From Gnetum montanum (lineage: Eukaryota; Streptophyta; Gnetopsida; Gnetales; Gnetaceae): a stretch of 64,000 nucleotides of DNA. Positions 36,105-48,700 of this stretch are shown here, piece by piece. Below the pieces are notes generated by a model, which saw only the letters and a list, made by a program, of their open reading frames with translations, did no database searches and had not been told where the DNA came from. Made by a program: the position numbers and the translations under genes. The stretch is taken from NCBI GenBank assembly GCA_015680685.1, contig MNCI01010443.1, positions 215,992 through 279,991 on the forward strand. The letters run 5' to 3'. Each line of letters opens with the position of its first letter. The stretch's first letter is position 1.

Positions 36105-36760
36105 ATCATCCATCCACTATGACGTTAAATTGGAATAAGTTAAGCATTCATCCACTATGACGTTAAACTAGCATAAGGTAAGGATCCATCCACTATGATG
36201 TTAAACTAGAATAAGGTAAGCATCTATCTAATATAACATTAAACTAGATAAGCATTCATTCACTATGATGCTAAACTAGCACCCAAACCTCTCGTTTGCC
36301 ATGACGTTAAACTAGCATAGCTCATCTACCATGATATTAAACTAGCACAACATTCATCTGCTATGACATTAAACTAGCATAGCTCATCTACTATGATGTC
36401 AAACTAACATAGCACACATCTACTATGACGTTAAACTAGCATAGCTCATTCACTATGACATTAAACTAGCACCCACACCATTCATTCGCTACAATGTTAA
36501 ACTAGCATATTCCATCTGCTATGATGTTAAACTAGCATAGCATTCATCTTCCATGACATTAAACTAGCATAGTATTTGTTCTTGGGTCATGATGTTAAAC
36601 TAGCATAGCAGCTCGTCCACTATGACATTAAACTAGCACAAAATAATCTACTAAGACTATAAAATAGCATAGCATGGTCTACTAGGACCTTAAACTAGGT
36701 TCATAGTTTGTTAGGACCTTAAACTAGTAAAGCTATGATCTACCAAGACTTTAAAATGGG
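36105..36760 (+). repeat. Tandem array, unit about 26-35 bp, core TATGACNTTAAACTAGCATA
   Basis: Around twenty copies begin within 40 bp after the end of the integrase frame. The unit reads roughly CATCYACTATGACGTTAAACTAGCATAG with drift; the last copies change to 'AGGACCTTAAACTAG'. The Tat-like pols of the 43-64 kb array have a related array (ATGACTTAAAACTGATACC on their coding strand) at the same place. Tandem repeats in the 3' UTR are a known habit of Tat/Ogre elements. Confidence 0.88.
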
Positions 36761-36869
36761 TTCGCAATTAGCCACTCATGTTTCTTTCCATCCTCTTGCA
36801 AGCAAGTGAGCAAGCACCACCCTTGCCCCCTTCCAACACCATGCAAGCAATGATACTGTAGTACCAAAA

Positions 36870-37350
36870 TGCAGCACTTGCCATCAGCTTAGCCTTTGGA
36901 TCACTTGCAACATTTTGACCCCCTACCATTTGGCTAGTTTTCTGAGCACTTGCCATTTCCTTAGCCTTTGGATCACTTAGAACATTATGGACCCCTACCA
37001 TTTGGCTACTTTTTTGAGCACTTGCCATTTACTCAGCCTTTGGAGCACTTACAAGATTATGGCCCCCCACCATTTTGCTAGTTTTCTTGCATTTTCCATT
37101 GGCTCAGCCTTTGGAGCACTTGCAACATTATGGTCCCCCATAATTTTTCTAGCTTTCTAAGCACTTTCCATCAATGCAACCTTTGTAGGATTCATAGCAA
37201 CACTACCCATAGGCATTTTTTTTTGTCTTTTTGAACACCTACAATTGGCACAACCTTTAGAGCATCATCGTCCCTAGGCATTTTGTTGGGTTTTCGAACA
37301 CTTGCCATCAATTCAATCTTTGAAGCACTTGTAGCATCATCACCCTTGAC
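36870..37350. repeat. Tandem array, unit about 65-75 bp
   Basis: Six or seven diverged copies of a unit reading roughly GAGCACTTGCCAT..TCAGCCTTTGGA, then CACTTGCAACATTATGG..CCCCACCATTTGGCTAGTTTTC. It follows the TTAAACTAGC array directly, so two unrelated arrays sit side by side downstream of pol C. Confidence 0.75.
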
Positions 37351-38394
37351 ATTTTAATTACATTATGTGTTGTATACATTTTTATCTTCTTGGAGTTGTG
37401 TTTGCAAGATGAAGCCCTGAGGTGGTTGTGTAAAGGTGCATCTCATCGCGGCGACAAGTTTCCACATTACTTTGATGGGCATGATTGGACTAGTTGAGCC
37501 TCTCATGAGCACACATTCCTACTACCCTATTATAGCCTACCTACACCCATCCCTATGTCCTAATACTATTGCATTCCCTTGCATAGCCAAGATTGCAAAC
37601 CTTTCTGATGCCCACATAATGTGAACATATGGCATCCTTTTCAAGAAGAACCATAGAACCTAAGGTTGACATAACATAAGTTTTCCTATGGGGATCCTTT
37701 GTTGGCTTGCCAAAACCCAAGTAGATGTAACATAAGTCATTTTGGGAAGAAAGCACATATCCCATAGACATGATGCAGTTTCGCAAGCATCAAAGCAAAG
37801 CCCATCCAATGACATGTAGTCCACTTGAAGAAAAGTATCCTGTAGTTAGCATTTAGCAATGTGTAGAACCCAAAGAAGGTTCATTCCATAGAAAAAATAA
37901 GAAAAAATAAAAATAATAAAAAAAATGAAAAAATGAAAAAACAAAGAGCAAAAAGGGAAAAGCATGTCCCCAAGCAAATCAACAAAGCTATAATTTCACA
38001 ACCGATTCAACCTTGAATCCACACTGACTCTCTCATGAGCACTCTGACAGGAAGTCAATGTTTCATGGGCAAGCCACTATGATGCTATGGTCATCATCAG
38101 TTGTGTTAACAATTCATCTTACATCATGACACCCTATTTGCACATCATCTCCCCTTCTAACCCCAAAAAATTACCTACAACTATCACTCCCAGCATACTA
38201 CTATCCATAGCACTCTTGAGCATGGTGCTGCAACATCCAACCATGCATGGAAGAGTGATGTTGATTCCAAGCTTGCTATGGTGTTTTTTCATTCTTTGTC
38301 AACATCTCTTGGGTGACTCCTTCAAACATCAATGAAGAGGGGCCAATGAAACACCACTAAATTTTGGCTACAGCATCTCGACTACAAATTTTCC
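37351..38394. other. No gene recognised between two arrays
   Basis: Probably 3' UTR or U3 of the Tat-like element C. A short A/AAAT-rich run lies at 37890-37950. No coding motif seen. Confidence 0.4.
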
Positions 38395-39205
38395 TAAGTG
38401 TCATCATGAGACCACTTTTTGCAAATTTTTCTAAGTGTTGGGACTATGCTGTCCACTATCCCAAAGCATAGTTAGCCTAGTGGAGAGCATAGTTAGCTTC
38501 AAAAATTGAATTTTTGCAATTCTGTCTAACTATCATCACAAAGTAAGAAGCTACAAATTTTTCTAAGTGTTGAGACTATGCTCTCCAGTTCCCTAGAGCG
38601 TAGTTAGCCCAGTAGAGAGTGTAGTCAACACCAAAGGCTAGTTTTACAAATTTTTCCAAGTGTCAAGCTAGCAGCTACAAATTTTTCAAAGTGTTGAAAC
38701 TACACTCTCCACTACCCTGGAGCATAGTCAAGCATAGTCAACATGGAAGACCCTTTTTTGTAGAAATTTTCTAAGTGTCAAGACTACGCTCTCCACTACC
38801 CTAGAGTGTAGTCAAGTATAGTCTACTGAAAGCTATTTTCTACAAGTTTGGACAAGTGCTAGGACTATGATAGACCCTAGTTGACAGTGTAGTTAGCCTT
38901 CTATGGAGAGCATAGTCAGCATATGGTCATATTTTTGCAAATCTTTTCTAAGTGTTAGACTATGCTCTCCTCTAATCTAGAGCGTAGTTAAGCATAGTTA
39001 GCCAAAATAGCCTCCAAAGGACTCCACAAAACAGTACCAACACTCAGCTCAGCTCCAACACACTTTTAGTAAGCATAGTTAGCAAAAATGCATCTTTGTT
39101 ATACCTCTTTTTGTCCCAAAAATTGTAACTATGCTTGAACCCACTCAAGATAGTGGAGAGCATGGTCCTAGAGCATAGACTCCAAAGTTGAATTTTCTCA
39201 TGTAC
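38395..39205. repeat. Tandem array, unit about 90-125 bp, with AGAGCGTAGTTAGC words
   Basis: Six or so diverged copies of 'TTTTTCTAAGTGTYRGGACTA' followed by TGCTCTCCACTACCCTAGAGCGTAGTTAGC. The paired words ACTATGCTCTCC and GGAGAGCATAGT are reverse complements, so each unit can form a short stem. The same words occur at 30680-31110. The array lies upstream of a TATA box at 39398. Confidence 0.78.
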
Positions 39206-40105
39206 ATTGTAGTCCTCTTGGCACATGCACATGCAGTTGGTAGCATAGTCATGGTCTTGCAATTACACAGAGTCCATTAGAGCACAACAGAGGATAACAC
39301 TGCTTGCCTTAGTGAAGAGTATAGTTGGGTGTAACGTAGTCATAATCATCCCACTACCACATGGTAGCCAATTCGCATTTCATGCTAACCCTAGGCCTAT
39401 AAATACCCCAACCCTTGATATTTTAGGGGTTGGCAAAACTTTTGGTTGGAAAATTTGAAGCACATTTGGCATTTTGACAAGTTAAGGCATTTGAAAATTT
39501 TGGGTTAGCATTTGTCAAGGTTACACACCACTATAGCTTACTGCAGGACACCACAGACCATCATAGTCCACTATACACCATGGTGGCCAACCCAACAAGC
39601 ATAGACACCATGGTAGAATGTTAATCTTTGTAGCTAGACATCTCCAAGACTGTAACTATGTTGTCCATTATTCTTGTTTTACACCACATACCCTCTCACC
39701 CCTTCTGAAGTTAATTATGCTCAAGCCCAATTGGAGTGGTATTCCATTCTCTATTGCTCTATTTCTTTGCCTTTTACATTTTTACTTACACTTTTTATCA
39801 TTTCACTTGTATTTTTCACCATTCTAACACACAATCACAGTTGGGTGGTGGTTACTGCATGTCGACACCTTCGTTTTGCACTAAAACCCTTGACTATGCT
39901 CACTCTTGTTGACATTGTTGACCCCACAAACACCACTCAACACTTATCAATCATTTCACATTTGCATTCTATAAGTTCTTGGTTGATTGACAAGACTATT
40001 CATGACACCCTGTCTCCACCTCCAATAGGCCCTCATGCAGATGTTAGGTTAGGACTATGCACCTGTGCATCCCTCAGTGTTCTAGCCACCAATGTTTTCA
40101 GTTAC
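39206..40105 (+). repeat. L2-type LTR, 3' part (copy C2), with TATA box
   Basis: TATAAATA at 39398-39405 (context GGCCTATAAATACCCC) is followed by GGGGTTGGCAAAAC, as in copy E (42227) and copy F (781, minus). About 600 bp on, 'TTGATTGACAAGACTATTCA' and 'CTAGCCACCAATGTTTTCAG' match the U5 of copies E and F. At about 40105 the sequence changes abruptly to gag. The upstream U3 probably includes the array at 38395. An open frame of 179 codons over 39674-40213 crosses this junction and is not a gene. Confidence 0.58.
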
Positions 40106-41234
40106 TATACTAAGGGATGTTGTCCCATAGTGTCACACTTACGAGATTTTGGTGTATGTTTTGAATCCATGACTAACACAAAGACAAACATCCAAAAGAT
40201 TACCTTATCCTAAAGGTAACTCTAAGAAGTTCCACTAGAAACAACAATATTATCCAAATGAAACTTCACTGTAACCATATGAGTAATATCAATAATGGTA
40301 ACAACCACAATCATGGGCATTAGCACCACCAAGGCAGCATACCCTTATAGACAACCTGATCCATATGGGTATTATGTTCAGCAACCCTTGTCTCCACATG
40401 ACTCCTCTAGTCACGTTACTACTTTCCAATCCCACTACCATCCTTCTAATTATTATTGAATTCATTCTCCACACGCAAAAAGGGATACCACCTCCTACCC
40501 TTATCCTCCTCCTATTCCTACACATTTTTCTTTCCTAGCCACACAACTACCACCTACTCCACCTATGCAGGGTGAACTCTTAGCTCAACCACAACAACAC
40601 AATGCTACAAGGATTATTAATCTACAACCAATTTTTCAACCAAGTGGTTCAAATACTCGATCAAAGAAAAGAACTTTGTTGACCATGTAGTCTACTTAAT
40701 CCCTTAAATACACCTACAATTGACAAACTCATTCCTCTGTCTTCCTCTATATCAAATTCTGTTGAGTCTCCTTTAAACCAAACATTGCCCAGGATCCATA
40801 CTGTAATGCTTACTCATACTGTATTTGATCGGATCCATGATGGAAACATTCCTAGGAAATTTGTAGATCCTAGAAGTCCTCTTATTTATTTGTAGATTGC
40901 TAGGAATGAACCATGCAAAGCTCTTCTTAATTTTGATTTCGGTGTCAACTTGATCTCTCATGAGATGTATACTACATGGAACTTGCCTCCTTTAAAGAAG
41001 AGTAGTATAGGATTAGAATTGGTAGACTAGTCCATCACAATTCCATTGGGACTAGTAGAAGACATTGTGATCACTATCTGTAGATGGTCTTATTTCATCA
41101 ATTTTCTAGTGATCAAAGTGGAGAATTGCAAAAGGGACTTCCCAATCATCATGGAAAGGACATGGCTAAGCACCATTGATGTAAGGATGGGCATCAAAGA
41201 TCTTTCCCTACAAATATCTGAAACACCGTAAAAA
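40106..41234 (+). pseudogene. Athila-like gag C-terminus and protease fragment
   Basis: From 'YYTKGCC' (about 40107) the sequence follows the minus-strand gag of the 3.4-10.2 kb element word by word: the '..KGCC' Cys stretch, the Gln/Tyr/Pro-rich tail with 'QLPPTPPMQGELLAQPQQH' (about 40545) and 'IINLQPIFQPSGSN'. The protease follows at about 40900-41231: 'NEPCKALLNFDFGVNLISH', 'IPLGLVEDIVITICRWSYF', 'DFPIIMERTWL'. The active-site triplet is lost (NFDFG). It stops at TAA 41231 and RT never follows; another LTR begins within a few bases. It is a broken remnant joined to LTR C2 on its left. Confidence 0.78.
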
Positions 41235-42935
41235 CTACGGGGTCATCCTTGCTTCACTAGGCTCTTGCAGTCCGCACAACACTACAACAGTTCATCAGGA
41301 GGAGAACGTTCTGAGTCCAGGTCAGCCAGTTCAACAAATTTTCTACTTTGAGCATGGACAGGTTATGTGCCATCCTGCCTACCTACCAAGGTAGTATAAA
41401 TAGCAAGCAGCTTGCTCAGAAATAGTATGTGGAATCGGCAACAGCACTCTGGATGTGCAAGAAACAGTTCAGCAAGTTTTCAAAGTCACGAAGCCTGCTA
41501 CGCTATGAAACACGGTGAAAATTTTGAGGCCTCGGTGGTTTAGCAAAAAGCTGGTGATGCAGGTAAAGGGTAGTAACAAGATGCAGCACAACAAGTTCCT
41601 TTTCAGATTAAAAGCTTGTCTTTCCACACTACACGGCACAACACAAATGAATTCCAAAAGATAGCAAAACGACGGGTGCACAGCAGCAAGTTTTCGGCCT
41701 TTCAAATTCTCTATGTTTTGAGAACCTTAGCTTTTTGGCATCTGATGCTGCATTACACAACATGACATAATGTAGCATAATGTCAGAAAGCAATCCACCA
41801 CAACATCAAGGACAGAAAATGCCCAAAAACTTCAGCAACACTTCGATTTTCTATAAGTATACTATTTTACGCTAAATTATGCTATGAAGCGTAATCTGGC
41901 ATGGTGCAACATAATCTGGTGTGGTGCAGCGTAATTTAGCAGGGTGCAATGTAATCTAGCGTGGTGCAGCGTAATCTGGCATGGTGCAGCGTAATACAAG
42001 CATCAGCAGTCCATGCGGCGCAATACGCTCTCCAGCGTATTGTAGTGTAATCAAGAAATTGCCTGTCGCCGAAGCTCCAACAAGAGTAGTTTTACACCGC
42101 TGCACACTTTAGAGTGTAAGGCGATGTGGCACCGCAGACCTCAACAACCACCACATCAAGTCAATGACTTTTTGCAAATTCAGGAAACACGTCATCTAAG
42201 CCACATCTTTCTCTTGATTTTAACCTTATAAATGCTCCAGCTGGTAAAGATCCAAAAAAGAGGGGGTTGGCAAAAACTTCTCCAAAAGATCGAACGAATT
42301 TTCTCTATGAGTGATTTTTTCCTTTCCGTTGATAATTGTTGATAACTTTTGACAAGAGAACAAGGAGGATCAGTAATTGCAAGAATATAGAAGGCAATTG
42401 GCAAGAATCTCCAGTCAGGAATAGTAGGTTGACAGAGATTCTACTTCAGACTGGCTCCCTTGTACACCGCTAAAACAAGATAGATCAACCTTTGCTTACT
42501 TCATCTTTGAACAGTTTTCTTATTATTGGCACATGCTTCGCCCAGATCAAAGTCTTGTTCTAATAGTTATATTCAATATACTTTGTTTGTGAGATGAATC
42601 CCAGATCTCGAGATTGCCCACATCCTAAATCTGATCTCTTATGCCTCATCTATACGAATCTTGCAAATCATCGTAAATCTATTTCGTCGTTTTCAATTAC
42701 CCACTAAGTTAACAATATCATATCTTCCCGTAAGGATCCATCATTTTATTATCCAAATATTACAAAAATATTTTACTGATTAAGTAAGTCCTTGTCTGAT
42801 CGACAAGACCATTCAGGGCACCTCAGATTCATTTTCTCTCCAGCACGGTCTTCGCATGGATCTGGGGTTAAAACTGTGTACATGAACTTTCGTTTTGTAT
42901 TTCCAGCAATCGACATTTTTTGTCATTACACGCTA
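41235..42935 (+). repeat. L2-type LTR (copy E), plus orientation
   Basis: U3-like sequence with a short tandem array (41860-42000) is followed by TATAAAT at 42227-42233. After that come GGGGGTTGGCAAAAAC and, 560 bp on, 'CTGATCGACAAGACCATTCA' and 'ATCTGGGGTTAAAACTGTGT'. The last two match copies F and C2. The left edge touches the end of the protease fragment and the right edge runs into a palindromic stretch (42935-43015), then into the tail of accessory gene copy B0. Both edges look like breakpoints rather than clean LTR ends. Confidence 0.52.
41860..42000. repeat. Tandem array, unit about 20-22 bp, core GCGTAATCTGGCATGGTGCA
   Basis: Six copies of 'GTAATCTGGYRTGGTGCARC' with small changes, ending near 42000. 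The GCGTAAT word and later 'GCAATACGCTC' echo the AGCGTA/TACGCT words of the neighbouring arrays. It lies about 230 bp upstream of the TATA box of LTR copy E. Confidence 0.85.
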
Positions 42936-43029
42936 TGCTACGCTATGTAGCGTAGCAAGCTTCAGAAGATGATGGTGGAATGAAGTGCTACGCTACACGA
43001 CATCACACAGCGTAGCATGGAAACGACTT

Positions 43030-43240
43030 CACTACCCACTCCCCTCACCCAATTTCAAGTTTTGCAATGATGTCCCTATACTGTCCGAAATCATCGATCT
43101 TCGGCTGGAAGGAAACAGAAATTGGGGGATCACCAGACACACATGCAGATCAGGTAGAGTACCTTGAGTGGTCTGCACACAGATTAGGCAAGGATTTCCC
43201 CAAACATACACCAAGGTGCTATACGCTGGGTTATATGTAA
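43030..43240 (+). pseudogene. Accessory gene, tail fragment B0 (last exon)
   Basis: Reads 'NFKFCNDVPILSEIIDLRL' then 'EGNRNWGITRH' in one frame, against 'SKMDFVAGVPSDIVGLWLEG' and 'NRNWGIKGH' in copy B1. An internal deletion of about 36 bp follows. The closing sequence ACGCTGGGTTATATGTAA is shared with 53563-53580. It is cut on its left against LTR copy E, which marks the left border of the 10.4-kb array. Confidence 0.75.
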
Positions 43241-43633
43241 ACAGCGTAACAAGCGTAAATCAGAGCGTAAACAGTGTAATTGATGTGAACAGAGTGTAAA
43301 TGTAAAAGAGCGTAAATAGTATACATGTAGAAATTAATGCAAAACTGTGACAGATTTTAGGAAGAAAATGTAACAATGCTATTTCAAAATGAGAGTTACA
43401 ATGCACCGGTCTAACGCAGTTGTGGCTTTGACACAAGGCGGACGAATAGCCCTGGTGGATGCAGGGATGACTATGGGCTAGTTCAAACTATAGGCACAGC
43501 ATAGAGGCTGTATGCTCAGCGTACAGGGTTGAAGTCCAACGTACAAGGTTTTCTGCTCTGGTTCTTAGCGTCTCTGTTTTTCTCTTGCTTGCTCCAAATT
43601 GCCAACCGACCACAATCTAGTGAAAAATTTGGG

Positions 43634-43641
43634 TTTTTATA
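43634..43641 (-). promoter_or_regulatory. TATA box of array LTR-like block (left copy)
   Basis: TATAAAAA on the minus strand in CTGTATAAAAACCC, exactly conserved at 53979-53972. It would direct leftward transcription, the direction of pol. Confidence 0.55.
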
Positions 43642-43729
43642 CAGGTTTTGACGTTAGACTCAGGTTGGGTGACATGTGGCACATTGACCGGGTGCGAAAG
43701 AATAAAATTTACAAGTGTACATGTTACAT

Positions 43730-44060
43730 TTGCTGGGCATATACGCTGGGCGTATATGCTGCATCAGGCGGGTGTATACGCTGGGCGTATACGCTGGTGT
43801 ATGTTGGGCGTATACGCTGATGGATGCTAGGCGTATACACTGATGGATGCTCTATTCATGTGAATTGCTCCCTTGTACCAAATCTTGCTCTATAGTGTTG
43901 TTTCCATCTTTGGGGACTGCATGTCGGGCATATACATTAGTCGTACAAGCTGATCGTACTTGTGAGGCGTGTACGCTGGGCGTATACACTGTAGATGCAA
44001 TCTGGGGCATATACGCTGGGCGTATATGCTGGGCATATATGCTGAGAATACATACTTAGT
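43730..44060. repeat. Array of GCGTATACGC palindromes
   Basis: Repeats of 'GCTGGGCGTATACGCTGGGC' type words. The core GCGTATACGC is its own reverse complement. Two clusters (43735-43845 and 43925-44050) are separated by about 80 bp. The matching array in the next unit is at 54055-54440. Confidence 0.85.
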
Positions 44061-45529
44061 GTAAACTAAGTGTTTTAAGCTCTGAAGTTGCTAGGTTTGA
44101 TAGCAGATGTTGTCGTTGTCGTCGACGGGTCCCAAGGAACTACCTCGTTGAGTTCGACTCTACTTGAAGTTGTTTATGGGGTCCTCAAGCTTTAGTCATG
44201 CTGGGGGAACATCGTGACTTAGCTTGATTCTTTTTGGAAAAGTACTAAACTCAAAATTTTTTGGTGTTTCATTGGCTAGTCTTTGTTGACGCTTGGAGGA
44301 ATCGACCTGAGAAGCGTTGACAAAGAAGTGCAAAACACCATAAGCAACTCGATGAAGACTTTGTCCATTTCCGTGTGACTAGACATCATCGCACCATGTT
44401 CAGTAGTACATAGGATTGGAGAAGTAAAACTTGTAGCTGGGTAGGGACGTGGAGATTGTGGAGATTGGGAACTGATCAAGGGATTGTGCTTGGTAAAGGG
44501 GATGCTCTAGTGTGTATCATGCTAATCCTTGTCAATAGCCATTATTTAGTAGACTCGGAATCAAGGCATGCGATGTGCATCCTTTGGCAGAACAAAACTC
44601 TTAGTTAGTGTCCAAGAGGACTTGCTGGCAAGACCAAAGCCACATGATGATGTGTTGCATTCTTTGGAGGAATAGGATCCTTATTTAGTGTTGAAGGGGG
44701 AACCTATTGGCGGAGAGCCAAAACCATGCAACTGGATGTTTCTTGATTATTTTAGACATGAGCATTTGCTTTTGAGGCAACTACCATCCCATCTTGTGTT
44801 TTATATGGGAAGGGACAATTTTTTTTAAGAAGAAGCTTTGTTTTGATCTTGTACTCATGCTCAAGTGCTATGTTGTGTGTTGCAACTGTTTCAAAGTGTT
44901 AAGTGTGCAATAGCATGATCAAAGTTTTGAGTGTACTGGGTGTATCAGAGGTGTGGCTGAGTAGAGTATGTTGATGAATAGATAGGAAATGTACCAGGAA
45001 ATGTGGATGTACTAGTGAATGGTTTGATTTAGTCTTGCCACGTGTGCTATGAACAACGTCTCACCTTGCTACTTATGACGAGGTGCATTCTTGTACGAAC
45101 ACCTCTGAGTGTCATCCTGCAAACAAAACTCCAAAAAGGCAAGGAAACCATGAGTGAATAAGCAAGCTTAGACTTAAAATAGCTACTGATGACACGAAGG
45201 CATCGAATGAGAGTTCAGGCACTGTATATGAATGGTAGAAATGTTGTTATGATCGGCTGATGGTGAGCCATGCAGTGATTCTGATGAAGTTTGAATGCAA
45301 CCATGGATTGAAGTATCAGAGATGAACTTGCCAGTTTATAATTTTAGTGGAGTATCATGGGTTAGTTTTATGTCATGACCCATTAGACATTGCTTATTTA
45401 GCATCGTGGTAGACAGTACATTGCTAGTTTCCAGTCTTGGCAGACCGTGAAGAGGCAAATCAGCTTATAGTCTTAGCAGACTCCGGCAAGTGAGACTGTG
45501 GCAGTTTACTGTCATACCAGATGGGTGCT

Positions 45530-45705
45530 AGTTTATTGTCATTGCAAACACTATGTGGTATCAGTTTACCGTCATGATGCCAGGACGAACTATGGTATCA
45601 GTTTTAAGTCATGATTCCAGGACTGCTCTATGGTATTAGTTTACCGTCATGATTCCAGGACGAGCTGTGGTATCAGTTTATAGTCATGATGCCAGGACTT
45701 GCATG
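45530..45705. repeat. 3' UTR tandem array, unit about 45-50 bp (left unit)
   Basis: Four or five copies of 'GTGGTATCAGTTTACCGTCA' followed by TGATKCCAGGACGAGCT. On the pol strand the core reads ATGAC..TAAACTGATACCA, comparable with ATGACGTTAAACTAGCATA behind pol C. It begins right after the integrase C-terminal region. Confidence 0.85.
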
Positions 45706-48700
45706 TACCTGAGCCTGTACTCAAATATGGAACAGTTTCAAGAACAAGTGATTGGTTGGATTTGCGAGCTCATTTCCTTCCATACAGCTAACTTGAATGC
45801 TCCATTGTCATATACTTTGGTGACCAAGTAGGGCCCTTCCCAGTTGGCTGAGAATTTGTCCAGGTGTTCCCGAATGGCCTTAAGTACAAGGTCACCTTCT
45901 TTGATGGGACACTTATGAATGTCATGCCGATGGCGTTGTCGTTGCTATTTGTGGTACCATTCGATCTGATCGAGTGCACGTATGCGTTCCTCCTCCACCG
46001 AATCCAAGTCAATGATGCATAGCTCATTGTTTTGCTCTTCGTCCAGGAGTCCAGAGAGTGTGATCCTTAAAGATGGTACCTGTAATTCCAAGGGTAAAAC
46101 AACTTCTGAACCGTGAACAAGACTATATGGTGTTTTACCTGTTGAAGTCCGATGCGTAGTACGATATGCCCACAATGCATATACCAACTGTTCGTGCCAC
46201 CTTCTCTTGCTTTGGGTAAGCATATTTTTAAGTATTATAATGATTGTTTTGTTGGTGGCCTCTACTTGCCCATTGCTTTGAGGGTAATAAGGGGATGAAA
46301 ATGAATTTTTGATCCCTAGACTTTCACAAAAAGTTTTGGTTTTGGCACTGCTGAATTGCAACCTATTGTCAATGATGATGGTCATGGCGATGCCCAAATG
46401 GGTCACAATGTTTTCAAGAATGAAGTTGCACACGTGTTTATATGTAGTCTTTCGAAGGGCACAACTTCTACCCACTTCATGAAATATTCTGTTGCGGTTA
46501 TGATGAAACTATGCCCTGTAGAAGATGAAAGTGTTATTGGTCCGATAAGGTCCAACCCCCACTTTTGAAAGGGCCATGTGATTTGCGTTGTATGCAACTC
46601 ATTTGGTGGGACATGGATTAGATTACCGTGTCTTTGACAGGTACTGCATGTTTTAGCCTTGGAGAGACAATCATACTCCATGTATGGCCAATAATCACCT
46701 AATCTCCTTATTTTCGTTGCCATTGCTTTTGGTGCTATATGTCCTCCACATAGTCCGTCATGTACTTGCTCAACGATGGTTTGGGCATCAGTGCTACTAA
46801 CGCACATTAGCAATATGCCTTCGTAGGATTGACGACACAATGTGTCTCCTACCAGTGCATATTTCTGAGAACGCTTTCGTACCACGTCTTTTTGTGCATT
46901 CGTTAAGTGCTGCAGTGTTTCACCACATAGAAGGTACTCTTTTATGTCATCATACCATTCTATCGTGTGTGTTATACTAACGGATGCAATTGGCAACATA
47001 TCAGGAGTATCGGTTATTGGTTTGGCACAATTGATTATGGAGCTTGGTAATGTATGGAACATGTCAGATGATATGTTTAACGCTAAGGTGGCTAGTGCAT
47101 CTGCGATGGTATTATCATTTCTATAGACGTGTTGCACATCAATGTTTTCGAATTGCTTCATTAAGTGTTTTGCCAAGTCACAGTATGATTGTAAATGTTG
47201 CACTTTGCATGTATAAATATCTGTGACTTGGTTTAAAACCAGTTGTGAATCTCCTCTGACCACAAGTCTTGTGATGTTTGAAGCCAATGCTGCCATGAGA
47301 CCTCTAAGGAGACCTTCGTACTCTGCTATGTTGTTGGTACAACAAAAATTGAAATGATAAGCAAAGGGTCTGATCTCCCTGGAGGGATAGGTAATGACAG
47401 CGGCAGCACTTCCCCCTCGAGAGGTGGATGCTCCATCAAAGTTTAGAATGGTGTTGTAGTCATTGGGTACTATGTCTATTGCGCTTATATTTTCATCTAG
47501 GAATTCTGGCTCTATCGTTGCTTGATTGTGTGTTGGAGACGTGGCCATTTGATTTGCTATGGCTTGACCCTTAACTAATGATTGCGCTATGTAATGTAGG
47601 TCAAACTCAGCTATCATGGCTTTCCAACGGGCTATCCAACTTGTCTCATAAATGTTTCCTGTGATTACTCTGAGCACATTATCCTTGCAGATTATATTGA
47701 CCTGGTTACGAAGAGGTAATGTTGCCATTTTCTTAGAGAAAAGACCAAAGCTAAACATGACCTCTCCACCTCGTTATACTTTTTCTCGTGGGCAACTAAT
47801 GCATGGCTTAAGTAATAGACAGGGACTTCAGTTCCATCATTTTGTTTCTGGCAAAGCATAGACACGATTGATGAATTCGAAGTGGCGAGGTAGATGTAAA
47901 ACAGTTTTCATTTTGAGGTGGATAAACCGTGGGTAGTCGGGCAAGTGTCGTTTTAATATTATTGAATGCTTCTTGGCACTGTGGAGTCCATTCAAAATGG
48001 ACGTTCTTACGTAACAAGTGATTCATAGGTTTTAATTTTTCTGTTATTTTTTCTATGAAACACCTGATAAATTGTAATCTACCTTGTAGACCTCAAAGTT
48101 CGATAAGGTTGCCAGGTGGTTTTAAGTTTGTTATGGCCTTAACTTTATCAGGGTCTACTCATATCCCTGCTTTTGAGCCTATGAATCCAAGCATTTTTCC
48201 TGTTTTGATGCCGAAGACACATTTCTTTGGGTTAAGTCTCAGCTCATATTTTAAAAAATGCTTTATTACTAAGTCAAGATCTTATACATGTTGTTCTAAT
48301 GTGTTTGATTTAACCACAATATCGTCCATGTAATCGTTGAGCGAGTGTAGCAAGTAGTCACTAAAAATGAATGTCATCATCCTTTGATATGTGGCCCCAG
48401 CGTTCTTGAGGTTGAAGGGCATCATTGTAAAACAAAAGGTTCCCCATGGTGTCATGAAGGTAGTCCAGAGCTGATGCTCGGGGTTAATACGTATTTGGTT
48501 TTATTCTAAGAAACCATCCATAAATGATAATAGGGCATGCCTAGTGGTCGAGTCAACAAGTTGATCGATTCTTGGTAGGGGAAAATCATCTTTTATGGTT
48601 GCAACGTTTAGATCTCGGAAGTCAATGCATAAGCGAATGCTTTCATTCTACTTTGGGACAATGACCATGTTGGATACCCAATCGGCGTAATTGACAACCC

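Larger units (their letters stand above)
43241..45720 (-). repeat. LTR-like block of array unit, left copy
   Basis: On the minus strand this lies downstream of pol B1: a 3' UTR array (45700-45530), a block without coding content (45500-44070), a palindromic array (44060-43730), a TATA box (43641-43634) and a U5-like stretch ending near the accessory-gene stop. The same order recurs at 56240-53581. This is what a long LTR plus 3' UTR of a Tat-like element would look like. The TG and CA ends were not found, so LTR boundaries are inferred. No gene is seen in the 44070-45500 interior. Confidence 0.55.

Noticed and set aside
36105-37350. Repeats with spacers resembling a CRISPR array
   Set aside because: Units drift continuously without constant repeats or unique spacers, and the setting is a plant retroelement 3' UTR.
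39674-40213. A 179-codon open frame as a possible gene
   Set aside because: It starts inside an LTR and crosses into gag at about 40105; its first two thirds have no family match and the last third is a shadow of gag.
45788-46027. Open frame at the end of pol B1 as a new gene
   Set aside because: It is an alternate frame of the integrase GPY/F region.
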